The position numbers and the translations under genes were made by a program. This document shows, piece after piece, positions 17,466 through 27,155 of a stretch of DNA of 35,541 nt. The notes beneath the pieces are model-generated. The model was not told where the DNA came from. It saw only the letters and a program-made list of their open reading frames with translations, and ran no database searches. Each line of letters starts with the position of its first letter. Position 1 is the first letter of the stretch. The stretch comes from Methylococcaceae bacterium (GTDB lineage: Bacteria; Pseudomonadota; Gammaproteobacteria; Methylococcales; Methylomonadaceae), in contig CANNKG010000037.1 in assembly GCA_947505105.1 (NCBI GenBank), positions 1 to 35,541 on the forward strand, read 5' to 3'.

Positions 17466-19607
17466 ATGCAATCCAAATATGCTTCTATGATCACCGTTTT
17501 GTTAATCTTAATCGCATCGGCTTTTACGTTACTCTATTTGGCTGAGCCAGATCTGATAAAACGATTGCGCAATTATGAATTTGATTTGTTGCAACAATTA
17601 AGGCCGCGTCCTTCACAGGATTTTGGAATTGTCATTATCGATGTTGATGATGAAAGTTTACATAAAATCGGTCAATGGCCCTGGCCAAGAAATATCATTG
17701 CCGACTTGCTTAAAGCTTTGCAGGCTGTTCAACCCAAAGTGATCGGCTTTGATATGCTTTTTGCCGAAGCCGATCGTACTGCTCCGGTAGAGTTTCTTAA
17801 GCATTGGCAATTACCTGACCTTTTGCGTCAACAAATTGCCCAAATGCCCGATCCGGATCAGGAATTAGCTAAAATATTTCGACAAAATCCGGTCGTATTG
17901 GGTTTTGCAACTGACTTGCAGCAAGCCTCACAAGCTTTACCACTCTCTCATAGTCATTTTATTCGTCTCGGAGTGACACCCGACGAATCCCTGCCGAAAT
18001 TCACCGGGGTTGTGAAAGCCTTGCCGTTATTTGAAGAGGCCGCTCAGGGTAACGGAGCCATATTGTTTGTACCCGATAATGATCGCGTCATTAGACGCGT
18101 TCCCTTGTTAGTCGGCATTAAAGAACAATTATTTCCTTCATTTGATCTTGAGATCGTTCGGGTTGCCCGTGGCCTGCAAAATTATGTTATACAGGCGGAA
18201 TCTGCCAATCCGGCTTATTCGTATGGTCAAATCGTCTTAGGTGATTTAGCCATCCCACTGGATACGCATGACCAATTTCTAGTCTATTATTCAAAACCCA
18301 ACGCTTATCTAACCATTCCGGCCTGGAAAATTTTAAGCGGCGAATGGCCGAAAGCATTACCGGACCACCTTATAGTTTTGGTGGGCGTATCGGCTAGGGG
18401 CTTGAACGATTTACACTTTTCAGCGAGTGGTGCGATAATTTCGGGCATTGAGGTTCACGCCCAGGTTATTGAGCAGATTTTAAGCCAAACTTTCATGTTA
18501 AGGCCGCAATGGATTGAAATGGTTGAGATTAGTTATGTGCTCGTAGTAGGTTCCGTCCTGGGTTTTACCGCATTTAGACGACGGATCGGTATTTCGCTCG
18601 TTTTACTGATCGGATGTCAGATTTTTGCGCTTGTGGTCAGTTACTGGCTGTTTGTTCTGAATGGCTGGTTAATTGATAGTCTGACGCCGATAGTTTTGGT
18701 ATTGGTGATCTATAGCGGCGGCCTTTTAATACGTCATCTGGAAAACGAACGACAAAGCCGCTGGATACGTTCGGTATTTTCGCGTTATGTGTCGCCAAAT
18801 CTCGTCAATTATTTGATTGCCCATCCCGAGCAGGTGATTGTAAATGCGCAACGCCTGGAATGTAGTTTTATCATGACTGACTTGGCCGGTTCGACCCAAT
18901 TTATGGAGAATGCCGATTCAGCAAAGGTAGCACAATTAATCAATGACTACTTAGATCAATTAATTGCGATTGCCTTTCGTTATAATGGGACGTTAACCAG
19001 AATTATCGGGGATGGGGTTGCAATTATGTTTTCAGCGCCACTCATGCAAAATGACCATCGGCAACGTGCAATCGAATGTGCTCTGGAGATGGGTAAATTT
19101 ACCAAAATTTATGCCACTGCGCTTCGTCTCCAAGGTACCGAATTTTGTGATACTCGAATTGGCGTCAATACGGGCGTAGTATTGGTTGGTAATTTCGGAG
19201 GTAGAGCAATTTTTGATTATCGCGCTTTAGGCGACCCAATTAATACAGCGTCGCGTCTTGAGAGTGTTAATCGCTATTTGGGAACGCAAATCTGTATCTC
19301 GGAAAGTACTCTCAATGGCTGCCATAACGTGATTAGTCGACCTATCGGGCAATTACTGTTAAAAGGTAAAAGTCAGGCATTTATGACCTATGAGCCGTTG
19401 GGCATTAACTCTGGAACTCAGCGAGTTGAACGAGATCATGAATATGAACAGGCTTATCATTTTTTGCTCCAAAACCAATCGAGCCATGCGTTAGCAGCAT
19501 TCCAAAAATTATTAGCCAATCGACCTCACGATACATTGGTAGCTTTTCATATTGCCAGATTACAAAAAGGCGAATATGGCAATCATATTGTCATTTCTGA
19601 AAAATGA
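17466..19607 (+). CDS. CHASE2-domain class III adenylate/guanylate cyclase
   Basis: A membrane nucleotide cyclase of 713 residues. It has an N-terminal membrane anchor (about 8-26), a large extracytoplasmic CHASE2 sensor (about 31-345, with VIIDVDDESLHKIGQWPWPR and VIGFDMLFAE), three membrane segments (about 353-371, 375-398, 403-422), and a class III catalytic domain (about 462-640). The two metal Asps are present at 472 (MTDLAGST) and 516 (IIGDG), as are Asn593 and Arg597 (INTASRL). The substrate-selecting Lys that normally precedes IGD is Arg512, and Arg586 stands where animal adenylyl cyclases have Asp, so cAMP versus cGMP cannot be told. About 70 tail residues resemble a TPR-like helical pair. 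ATG at 17466 follows a perfect GGGGAGG. Confidence 0.9.
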   Translation: MQSKYASMITVLLILIASAFTLLYLAEPDLIKRLRNYEFDLLQQLRPRPSQDFGIVIIDVDDESLHKIGQWPWPRNIIADLLKALQAVQPKVIGFDMLFAEADRTAPVEFLKHWQLPDLLRQQIAQMPDPDQELAKIFRQNPVVLGFATDLQQASQALPLSHSHFIRLGVTPDESLPKFTGVVKALPLFEEAAQGNGAILFVPDNDRVIRRVPLLVGIKEQLFPSFDLEIVRVARGLQNYVIQAESANPAYSYGQIVLGDLAIPLDTHDQFLVYYSKPNAYLTIPAWKILSGEWPKALPDHLIVLVGVSARGLNDLHFSASGAIISGIEVHAQVIEQILSQTFMLRPQWIEMVEISYVLVVGSVLGFTAFRRRIGISLVLLIGCQIFALVVSYWLFVLNGWLIDSLTPIVLVLVIYSGGLLIRHLENERQSRWIRSVFSRYVSPNLVNYLIAHPEQVIVNAQRLECSFIMTDLAGSTQFMENADSAKVAQLINDYLDQLIAIAFRYNGTLTRIIGDGVAIMFSAPLMQNDHRQRAIECALEMGKFTKIYATALRLQGTEFCDTRIGVNTGVVLVGNFGGRAIFDYRALGDPINTASRLESVNRYLGTQICISESTLNGCHNVISRPIGQLLLKGKSQAFMTYEPLGINSGTQRVERDHEYEQAYHFLLQNQSSHALAAFQKLLANRPHDTLVAFHIARLQKGEYGNHIVISEK

Positions 19608-19734
19608 AAATATGGTATTGTCATTAAAAGAGTTTCAGGTCATGATTAATTTTCGGAAAAAATATTCATGTACAAATAATTATAAAATTCAATAAAATGT
19701 TTTATATTAACTACAAGTATCTTGAATTTAAGCG

Positions 19735-19762
19735 TTGACTATATTTAGTTTCTAAATATTCT
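19735..19762 (+). promoter_or_regulatory. candidate promoter of the PstS-like/porin/sensor operon
   Basis: A -35 TTGACT (5 of 6) at 19735-19740 is followed after 16 nt by TATTCT (4 of 6) at 19757-19762. It lies in the very AT-rich 310-bp gap between the cyclase and the next operon. The leader would be about 150 nt. Nothing else was recognised in this gap. Confidence 0.4.
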
Positions 19763-19917
19763 AATTTAAATATATTCATAAGCTTGAAAAATTCATGGTT
19801 AGTCATTAAGCTTAACAAATCGAATCAAAAGTAACTGGATGTATTTTATTGGTAGTAATATTGATTTGTTATGAGTTTCCTTATCGAGATCCCTATACTG
19901 ATGATATTAGTGCAAAC

Positions 19918-20358
19918 ATGAACATCCGGAAAATTTCACTTATCTTCTTGTTGACAATGGTTTTTTCGTCGACTTGTATAGCGAAAACCTCTGATGCGAA
20001 AATAGTTGCGATTACCTCGGCTACTTTTAATCCGGGGCCTGTATCGCGCAATATTCTACGGGCAATATTCGTGATGCGTCTGTCTAAATGGAATGACGGA
20101 ACACCGGTTAAAGTTTATGTTTTTGATGATGCATCGTCCGCACATGAAGCATTCTGTAAAGAAATTTTGCAATTTTTTCCCAAACAACTGCGTCAAGCTT
20201 TAGATAAACAAGTATTCTCTGGGTTGGGGCAATATCCTGAGCAGGTTGATTCTGTGACTGAAATGTTAACTAAAGTGAAGTCGACCCCTGGTAGTATCGG
20301 ATATATATATAATGATGAGGTGAGCGAGGATGTGCGCATTCTTCAAATTACTCCTTAA
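19918..20358 (+). CDS. small periplasmic PstS-like substrate-binding protein
   Basis: With the ATG at 19918 this is 146 residues, starting with a clean signal peptide (MNIRKISLIFLLTMVFSSTC, cut near CIA-KT). A TTG start at 19849 is possible but would bury the signal peptide behind 23 polar residues, so I prefer 19918. The mature part (AKIVAITS, ILRAIFVMRLSKWNDGTPVKVYVFDD, AFCKEIL, PGSIGYIYNDEV) resembles the short, one-lobe phosphate-binding-like proteins of the PBP superfamily, about a third the size of true PstS. No ABC transporter genes follow. It overlaps the porin gene by 29 bp. I infer it senses or presents a small ligand in the periplasm; the ligand is unknown. Confidence 0.75.
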   Translation: MNIRKISLIFLLTMVFSSTCIAKTSDAKIVAITSATFNPGPVSRNILRAIFVMRLSKWNDGTPVKVYVFDDASSAHEAFCKEILQFFPKQLRQALDKQVFSGLGQYPEQVDSVTEMLTKVKSTPGSIGYIYNDEVSEDVRILQITP

Positions 20359-21538
20359 TTTTCGAACAAGTTTTGGATTTTATTTGTTGTTTTTGATGTC
20401 CACTGGCACGCATGCATTGGATTATTTCGATAATCGTCTTCAAGTACATGGTTTTTTCTCACAAGGGATGATCAAAACCAGTGACAATAATTTTTTGGGT
20501 GATAGTCACAATGTTAGTTTTGATTTTCGGGAAATTGCGTTGAATGCCTCTTATCGCGCGCTGCCTAATTTACAATTTTCATCGCAGCTTATGTCCCATT
20601 TTGCAGGCGCAAGTGATACCGGCGGAGTCGATGCAGATTATGCCTTTGTCGATTGGACAGTGGCATCCGGCGAGTGGGGACGAGGAGGAATTCGTGCAGG
20701 TCGTGTGAAGAATCCTTATGGGCTTTACAATACAACCCGTTTTGTCCCGTTTACGCGACCGGGGATAATTTTACCGCAGTCGATCTATTTTGAACGGACC
20801 CGTAAGCTCGCCATATCCTCTGAGGGCGCTGAGTTCTATTTTGACTGGCTCAATAACATTGGAACATTAGGCGTAAATATCGTTTTGGGATGGCCTAATG
20901 CAGATGATAAAGCAACAGAAGTTGCTTTTTTTGGTAGAGATTTTCCAGGTAAGCCTGATCCTCATTTTACGCAGCTGTATCAATTAAATTTTGAAGGTGC
21001 CGATAAAAACTGGCGTGTTGCGGCAACTTTGGCTGATGTGAATTACTCTTATATATCAGGTGGTAAGAACGATCCGCTAAAAGCAGGTGAATTCAATTTT
21101 ACACCGTATATTTTTTCCGCTCAATATGAAGCGGAAACCTGGAGCTTTACTACAGAATATGCGGTTCGGCCTTCGTCTTTTAATGATTTTGGTCTGATTT
21201 CGAATCGAAAAATCACGGGCGAGAGTTTTTATGTGCAAGCGACTTATAATTTACTGCCTAAGATAGATTTACTGACCCGTTATGATGTTGCTTTTCTCAA
21301 TCGTGCAGATCGAGATGGTGAAACCTATGCTGCACAAACGGGTCGACCCGCGTTTACTCAGTTCTCAATGGATTGGACTTTAGGAATACGCTACGATATT
21401 ACACCCGCTATTATGTTGAGGGCCGAGTATCATAATATTGACGGCACCGCAATGCTGCCAACCTTGGATAACCCTAATCCTCAACAACTGGTCAGACACT
21501 GGGATATGGGAATGGTTTTGGTTTCCTTTCGTTTCTAA
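20330..21538 (+). CDS. outer-membrane porin-like beta-barrel protein
   Basis: The 402-residue protein has an N-terminal signal segment (FGFYLLFLMSTGTHA, cleavage before LDYFDN). Many alternating amphipathic strands with aromatic girdles follow, and it ends in VLVSFRF, with the terminal Phe recognised by the BAM machinery. Features such as FSQGMIKTSDNNFLG, GGIRAGRVKNPYGLYN and LGIRYDITPAIMLRAEYHNIDG are typical of proteobacterial porins of about 400 residues. It begins at an ATG inside the PstS-like gene (29-bp overlap), so the two are translationally coupled. I could not assign a substrate. The sensor gene follows 87 bp later on the same strand. Confidence 0.8.
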   Translation: MCAFFKLLLNFRTSFGFYLLFLMSTGTHALDYFDNRLQVHGFFSQGMIKTSDNNFLGDSHNVSFDFREIALNASYRALPNLQFSSQLMSHFAGASDTGGVDADYAFVDWTVASGEWGRGGIRAGRVKNPYGLYNTTRFVPFTRPGIILPQSIYFERTRKLAISSEGAEFYFDWLNNIGTLGVNIVLGWPNADDKATEVAFFGRDFPGKPDPHFTQLYQLNFEGADKNWRVAATLADVNYSYISGGKNDPLKAGEFNFTPYIFSAQYEAETWSFTTEYAVRPSSFNDFGLISNRKITGESFYVQATYNLLPKIDLLTRYDVAFLNRADRDGETYAAQTGRPAFTQFSMDWTLGIRYDITPAIMLRAEYHNIDGTAMLPTLDNPNPQQLVRHWDMGMVLVSFRF

Positions 21539-21625
21539 AATTATCGATGAGCGATGAATTCATTGATGGTAACTATACGATGAATAATTTTAACATTGAC
21601 TTTGGTTAATACCTCAGGAACGCTA

Positions 21626-24454
21626 ATGTCTGCTAGAAAGGAAAAATTAATCAAATTCTTAAGCTTAAAATGGAAGATTCTATTAACGCTAGGGATGATG
21701 ATTTTATTGTTGATGGTGATCTTTATTTTCTTGGCATTCCGTGAACAGATGAGTCGGTTTGAAAAGAACCGGCTGGTTATTCATAATCGACTCTTAACGC
21801 AAGCGGAGGCTCAACTCGATAATTTCTCGTCGCAGATCTTGAAAGTTGCTTCGTTAGTCGCCACGATTGCCAGCAATGTTGATTCCGATCAGCAATTTAA
21901 TCAAAGAAATATACAAAAAAATCGGATTGATAGCGCTTGGGTGACTTTGCAAGTGGATTATGGTCTCGAATCAATACAAGTTTATGATGCGAAAGCCACC
22001 TTGATTGAACATTGGAGTACCAATCCCTTGCTCGAGCAAGATCAGGATCGTGTCCGCACCGCTATCATGCAAGAAGAAAACAAAACCTGGATTAGCTGTC
22101 AACGGGTATGCCAACAGTTTGCGGTTGCGCCGATTCTTTCGGAAGGCAAAATAGCCGGGGCGGTGGTTGTTTCGGCGACTATGGTCGAATTGCTCATGGC
22201 TTTTAACCGTTTTGCGGATGCTGATATCGGTTTTTTATTGAGGGATCAGTCGGGTGAATCGACCTATCTACCGCAACTGGGGTTGCGGGTCGCTGGGTTA
22301 ACTAATTCCGCACACAATATTGCAGTTTTGAAAAATATATCAGTTATTTCGAATCTTCAGGATATGTCATCGATTCGAACCCAGTATATCAATCAAACTT
22401 ATGATCTAATCTTCAAGGTACTCGAAAATGCCCAAGGTGGAGATTTCCAGGCCAAAATAGTCATTATTGATGATATCACCGAGTCGTATCAACTGATTCG
22501 TAGACAAACGCAGCAAATTATCCAAGCAAGTGCTTTTGGATCGCTGCTGATCTTGGGCTTAATTTATGCGCTTTTAAATAATCCATTACGACGGGCAACG
22601 AATGCGGCCCAGGCAATTCCTTTGCTCGGTGAGCATGATTTTACAGGGGTTCGAACTAAAATTCGTCTTCGACGGCACCATTTTTTAAAAGATGAGATTG
22701 ATGTGCTTTACGAATCGGCGCTTCATTTGACCGATCATCTTGAAACCTTGGAGTATGAGGCTGAACTTCATCGAGCCGAAATGGTTGAAATGGTCAAACG
22801 AATTACGCTGGCGCATGAGTTTTCTGAACGTATTCTGGATACGGCTCAGGTAGTGATTTTGACGCAGTCCGAAAGCGGGCATTTAAAAAGTATCAACCAT
22901 TTTGGGAAACAATTTTTAGGTTGGACTGAAGGCAATCTGCTGGATAATTTACTTTTGATCTCGACATCATCGCCACGCAGTTTTCTTGAGCATGAATTGC
23001 TCGATGTGTTTCAAAATATTGTTTCCGGAGCGGTTAATCATTATTACCATGAATGTGTTTTAGTATGTGCCGATGGTAGTGAACGCGATTTCGCTTGGCA
23101 TCATTCGCGCCTTGAAGGTGATGAAATTCAAGTACTTTCAGTCGGTATCGATATTACCCAACGCAAAGAGAATGAAGCTAAAATTCTTTATTTAGCGGAA
23201 CATGATCAATTAACAGGGCTTATTAATCGAGAATGTTTCCTTCATAAAATTGAAGAAATATTGCCGATGATTAAACGGTTTGGTCATCGTTATACCTTGC
23301 TGTATCTTGATTTGGATGGTTTTAAATATGTAAACGATGTTTCAGGTCATCAAGCTGGTGATTTAGTGTTAAGGATGGTTGCCAAGGAATTGTTGAGTGT
23401 GATAAGAGCTGATGACATGCTTGCAAGATTGGGCGGGGATGAACTCGCTATTCTATTGTTTGAGTGTGATCAGGAGGGGGCGATCACGGTAGCAGAAAAG
23501 ATCAACGACCAATTGAACGCCATAAAATTTCCCGGCTTAGTCGGTGAACATTGTATATCGGCTAGTATCGGAATTGTAGAATTGGCAGGTGATAATCGCA
23601 GTGTTAAACAATTACTATGTAATGCCGATATCGCGATGTATCAAGCTAAATCTAAACGGGGTTCACGGTGGCACATTTTTTCCGAAGGCGAACAGTTGCT
23701 TGAAAAGCTGCAACAACGCTTGCTAATGGAAGATCAGATTAAACAGGCGCTTAGAGATCAGCGTTTTATAATGTATTATCAACCGATTCTGGACATTTCG
23801 AATAACCGCATTAGTCATTACGAAGCCTTGGTGCGGATGTTAAAAGAAGATGGCACGTTGGTTCCACCGATTGAATTTATCGAAGTCGCAGAAAAAACTG
23901 GCTTGATCCAGGCGTTGGATCATTACGTTGTCAATCTTGTCATAAGGCGCTGGGCCGAATTTGTTGATAAGGATAATCAGCTGAAAGTAGCCATTAATCT
24001 GTCCGGTCACAGTATGACCGATTCCACTTTATTACAACGATTACAGGAATTGTTCGCACTCTATCCACACTTGCCTTCAAGAGTGATCTTTGAAATTACC
24101 GAGACGGCTGCCGTCGCAGACTTTTCGGCCGCCCGTGAGTTTATTGAAACAGTTCGAGGAATGGGGTGTGCTTTTTCACTGGATGATTTTGGCGTCGGTT
24201 TTTCATCATTTTATTATGTGAAACATTTGCCGGTTGACTATGTAAAGCTCGATGGTTCGTTTATTCGTGATCTTGCGGATAGTCCGGATGATCAGGTTTT
24301 CGTACGGGCATTGACTGAGATTGCTCGAGGCTTTGGAAAATCTACCGTAGCTGAGTTTGTTGGTAATGAGCAAGCTTTAGCGCTATTGCGCGAATTTGGT
24401 GTGAATTATGCGCAAGGGTTTTATATCGGTAAACCGTCACCAGATCTTCTTTAA
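21626..24454 (+). CDS. membrane sensor with PAS, GGDEF and EAL domains (c-di-GMP synthesis/hydrolysis)
   Basis: The ATG at 21626 follows AGGA and gives 942 residues; a TTG 10 codons upstream is less likely. Membrane segments near residues 18-37 and 301-317 flank a periplasmic sensor of about 260 residues. A HAMP-like linker, a PAS domain (about 395-515), GGDEF (about 520-685) and EAL (about 695-940) follow. The GGDEF signature is GGDEL, with an RADD I-site exactly 5 residues before it for product inhibition. The EAL side keeps YEALVRM, INLSG, FEITET, LDDFGVGFS, Lys in VKLDG and QGFYIGKP; the usual AExVE reads AEFVG. Net activity cannot be told. It closes the operon with the PstS-like protein and porin, which suggests it reads a periplasmic ligand. 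Confidence 0.9.
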   Translation: MSARKEKLIKFLSLKWKILLTLGMMILLLMVIFIFLAFREQMSRFEKNRLVIHNRLLTQAEAQLDNFSSQILKVASLVATIASNVDSDQQFNQRNIQKNRIDSAWVTLQVDYGLESIQVYDAKATLIEHWSTNPLLEQDQDRVRTAIMQEENKTWISCQRVCQQFAVAPILSEGKIAGAVVVSATMVELLMAFNRFADADIGFLLRDQSGESTYLPQLGLRVAGLTNSAHNIAVLKNISVISNLQDMSSIRTQYINQTYDLIFKVLENAQGGDFQAKIVIIDDITESYQLIRRQTQQIIQASAFGSLLILGLIYALLNNPLRRATNAAQAIPLLGEHDFTGVRTKIRLRRHHFLKDEIDVLYESALHLTDHLETLEYEAELHRAEMVEMVKRITLAHEFSERILDTAQVVILTQSESGHLKSINHFGKQFLGWTEGNLLDNLLLISTSSPRSFLEHELLDVFQNIVSGAVNHYYHECVLVCADGSERDFAWHHSRLEGDEIQVLSVGIDITQRKENEAKILYLAEHDQLTGLINRECFLHKIEEILPMIKRFGHRYTLLYLDLDGFKYVNDVSGHQAGDLVLRMVAKELLSVIRADDMLARLGGDELAILLFECDQEGAITVAEKINDQLNAIKFPGLVGEHCISASIGIVELAGDNRSVKQLLCNADIAMYQAKSKRGSRWHIFSEGEQLLEKLQQRLLMEDQIKQALRDQRFIMYYQPILDISNNRISHYEALVRMLKEDGTLVPPIEFIEVAEKTGLIQALDHYVVNLVIRRWAEFVDKDNQLKVAINLSGHSMTDSTLLQRLQELFALYPHLPSRVIFEITETAAVADFSAAREFIETVRGMGCAFSLDDFGVGFSSFYYVKHLPVDYVKLDGSFIRDLADSPDDQVFVRALTEIARGFGKSTVAEFVGNEQALALLREFGVNYAQGFYIGKPSPDLL

Positions 24455-24694
24455 TTGGCGCTGATATTGAGGCTAAACCAATCCCAAGTCTTTAGTGTTG
24501 CAAAAATACACTTTTTGACAAACATTAAGATAAATCGCCCTCCCACCTAGTTTTTCTTGCTGTCCTGGCATATTATCTTGTGTATTACTTATAAGTGGGT
24601 CGTAAATTTCTTTGGATCCTGTTTATACTAGCCCTACACGATGTATCTGCTAGTGGAATAGAATTTTTATTGGTTGAATTTTTTGGGAGGATTT

Positions 24695-24946
24695 ATGGAT
24701 GAGGAAAAAATTGCAAGTTGGAAAAAATACCTCTGTTGGGCGATCGGTTCGGTGGTGGGTTTTGTTATTTGGTTTGTTATGCTGGTAATTGTTGATGATT
24801 TTGGAATGTGGCATTTTGAATTCGCAGGTTTTCTCTCAGAAATGCTGCGTTTCGGGCTGATTATTCTTACCGGATTGGTCGCGGCAGGGATTGGATTTTT
24901 GATCAATCTGTTTCTAGCGACCCTCTTTAAAAATGACAATATTTAA
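24695..24946 (+). CDS. small two-helix membrane protein, unknown function
   Basis: A strong GGGAGG lies just before the ATG at 24695, giving 83 residues (MDEEKIASWKKYL...). A TTG 7 codons upstream is open but has no such site. Two hydrophobic segments are visible: CWAIGSVVGFVIWFVMLVIV (about 14-33) and FGLIILTGLVAAGIGFLINLFLATLF (about 52-77). A charged N-terminus and a short polar tail flank them. I do not recognise the family. It stands alone after the c-di-GMP sensor and converges on recQ. A TATACT at 24624-24629 could be a -10 but has no good -35. Confidence 0.65.
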   Translation: MDEEKIASWKKYLCWAIGSVVGFVIWFVMLVIVDDFGMWHFEFAGFLSEMLRFGLIILTGLVAAGIGFLINLFLATLFKNDNI

Positions 24947-24974
24947 CCGCTAAGCTCAAATTTTAGATGATAGG

Positions 24975-27113
24975 CTATGCGAGTTCGGATTGCAGCGCAG
25001 CACGAATGCAGCGAAGAATCCCGTAACTATACGTCCCTTCAAATAGCTCGAATATCGGTTTGAGCGAATTTTTTTTATCCTCGGGCAAGGCCAGAAAGGC
25101 GTCCTTGATCGGGTTGATTTCAGGAGGTGTCAGGGTTACGATTTCTTCGAGTGTTGCCATTTTCCGTTCTAACGCTTCGGCGAGATGCACATAAATGGTG
25201 TCTAATTTTAATTGCCGCTGTCGCGCAATTTGCTCAACGCTGTAGCCGAGCCTGAACAGGGCTAAGGATTCTGCGGCGGTGTTGGGCAGGCCGATTGGAT
25301 GATGGCCCGATTGTGCTGTAAAGTCGCTTAACACTTCTAAGATCGGTTCGCCATAAAGTTCCAGTTTGCGTGTGCCAATCCCCGAAATTTTGCCAAGTTC
25401 ACGTAAGTTTCTAGGCTTCAGTTCCATGATTGCCATTAGGGTTGCGTCATGGAAAATGACATAGGGCGGGACATTCTGCAATTCTGCTAATTCCTTGCGT
25501 TTTGCCCGTAACGCTTCCCAGAGCGCTGGATCAGCTGGAGTAATCATCGATTTTTTATCTCGATGCTGTAGGTTCGTTTTAGAGACGTGTAAATCCCGCC
25601 GCAGCATTATTTTTTGTTCGCCGCGCAGCACCGGTCGACATTCGCTGGAGAGCTTTAATGCGCCGAAGGCTTCAAAATCGACCACCACCAAGCCACGAGC
25701 AATTAATTGTCTAAATACTGAACGCCATTGTTGTTCGTCCAGATCTTTCCCGATGCCGAATGTCGATTGATGATCGTGGCCGAAACTTTTGATTCGTTCG
25801 GTGACTTTGCCTTGCAACACCTCAATTAAATAACTTACCCCAAAACGCTGACCGGTTCGATAAATACTGGATAATGCTTGCTGTGCTGCTAGGCTCCCAT
25901 CCCAGGTTTTCACCGGTTCAAGACAAGTGTCGCAATTTCCACAGGGAGTGTTAAGTTCGTCACCAAAATAACTTAACAAGGCTTGACGACGACAATGAAC
26001 TTGTTCGCATAAAGCCAGCATGGCCTCCAGTTTATGATATTCGACCCGTTTATGGAGTTCATCGGCAGTCGAATTTGCGAGCATTTGGCGTAAGGTAATC
26101 ACATCTTGCAAGCCATAAGCCATCCAGGCATTTGCCGGTAAGCCATCACGCCCGGCACGCCCGGTTTCCTGATAATACGCTTCAATGCTTTTCGGTAAAT
26201 CCAAATGCGCGACAAAGCGCACGTTGGGCTTGTCAATGCCCATGCCAAAGGCGATTGTTGCGACGATAATAATGCCTTCCTGCATTAGAAAACGGTGCTG
26301 ATTGCGTTGTCGATCTTCCGGCGACATTCCGGCGTGATAGGGTAGTGCGGTCATTCCTTTGTCAATTAACCAGGCGGCGGTATCATCAACTTTTTTGCGT
26401 GATAGGCAGTAAACGATTCCGGCGTCTCCAGAATGTTCTGTCGAAATAAAATGTAATAATTGCTGCCGAGCGTTTTGCTTCTGAACAATCCGATATTGAA
26501 TATTGGGTCGATCAAAACCGCTGATAAAAATTTGCGCTTGAGTTAAGTTGAGACGCTCAATGATTTCCTGCCGGGTTTTTTCATCGGCGGTTGCGGTCAG
26601 GGCAATACGCGGAATTTTCGGAAATCGCTCGTGCAGCACGGATAATTGTAAATAATCGGCACGGAAATCATGTCCCCATTGCGAGACGCAATGTGCTTCG
26701 TCGATGGCAAAGAGATTGATGTGGAGGCGTTGCAATAAGCTAAGTGTACGTTCCGAATTGAGTCGTTCAGGTGCGATATACAGCAGATCGAGCTCATTGT
26801 TGAGCAGGCTTCGTTCAATACGCTGGTTTTGATCAAGGCTTTGAGATGAGTTTAGAAACGCTGCTTTAACCCCAGATTGCAATAAAGCGCTGACTTGGTC
26901 TTGCATCAGGGCGATCAGCGGAGAAATTACAATGCCGACGCCGCCTTTGACAATGGCGGGTATCTGATAACACAGCGATTTTCCACCGCCAGTCGGCATT
27001 AGAACCAAGGCGTCCTGATCGTTTAATAAGGCCTCAATAATTGCTTCTTGTGGCCCTCGAAAGTGTTCGTAACCAAAAACAGCACGTAAAATTTGCCGAG
27101 CTTGCTTAATCAC
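24975..27113 (-). CDS. recQ: ATP-dependent DNA helicase RecQ with extra C-terminal HTH domain
   Basis: RecQ is a 3'-5' helicase of recombination and fork repair. Seen are [18 protein letters not shown], Walker [15 protein letters not shown] (about 38-51), [43 protein letters not shown] and [13 protein letters not shown] zinc site ([15 protein letters not shown]), an RQC winged helix and an HRDC domain (about 525-600) follow. At 712 residues it is some 100 longer than E. coli RecQ. The extra end (about 615-712) includes a helix-turn-helix-like [20 protein letters not shown] segment of the kind found in Bacillus/Bacteroidetes-type RecQ. The start is GTG at 27113 with GGAAAG upstream; no early ATG exists. 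Confidence 0.95.
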   Translation of the reverse strand: MIKQARQILRAVFGYEHFRGPQEAIIEALLNDQDALVLMPTGGGKSLCYQIPAIVKGGVGIVISPLIALMQDQVSALLQSGVKAAFLNSSQSLDQNQRIERSLLNNELDLLYIAPERLNSERTLSLLQRLHINLFAIDEAHCVSQWGHDFRADYLQLSVLHERFPKIPRIALTATADEKTRQEIIERLNLTQAQIFISGFDRPNIQYRIVQKQNARQQLLHFISTEHSGDAGIVYCLSRKKVDDTAAWLIDKGMTALPYHAGMSPEDRQRNQHRFLMQEGIIIVATIAFGMGIDKPNVRFVAHLDLPKSIEAYYQETGRAGRDGLPANAWMAYGLQDVITLRQMLANSTADELHKRVEYHKLEAMLALCEQVHCRRQALLSYFGDELNTPCGNCDTCLEPVKTWDGSLAAQQALSSIYRTGQRFGVSYLIEVLQGKVTERIKSFGHDHQSTFGIGKDLDEQQWRSVFRQLIARGLVVVDFEAFGALKLSSECRPVLRGEQKIMLRRDLHVSKTNLQHRDKKSMITPADPALWEALRAKRKELAELQNVPPYVIFHDATLMAIMELKPRNLRELGKISGIGTRKLELYGEPILEVLSDFTAQSGHHPIGLPNTAAESLALFRLGYSVEQIARQRQLKLDTIYVHLAEALERKMATLEEIVTLTPPEINPIKDAFLALPEDKKNSLKPIFELFEGTYSYGILRCIRAALQSELA

Positions 27114-27155
27114 GCCAGACTTTCCACGTACTGTTTTATTATGATGGTAATTTGG

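Noticed and set aside
19580-19640. Repeated TATTGTCATT around the end of the cyclase gene.
   Set aside because: Only two short copies in AT-rich sequence, one of them coding; not enough for a repeat element.
24563-24583. TGGCATATTATCTTGT as a sigma-54 promoter before the small membrane protein gene.
   Set aside because: The spacing between the GG and TTG parts is off by one and the invariant GC at -12 is missing.
24667-24939. A 90-codon minus-strand frame opposite the small membrane protein.
   Set aside because: The plus-strand frame has GGGAGG before its ATG and two clean membrane helices; the minus frame is lysine/proline-rich with no ribosome binding site.
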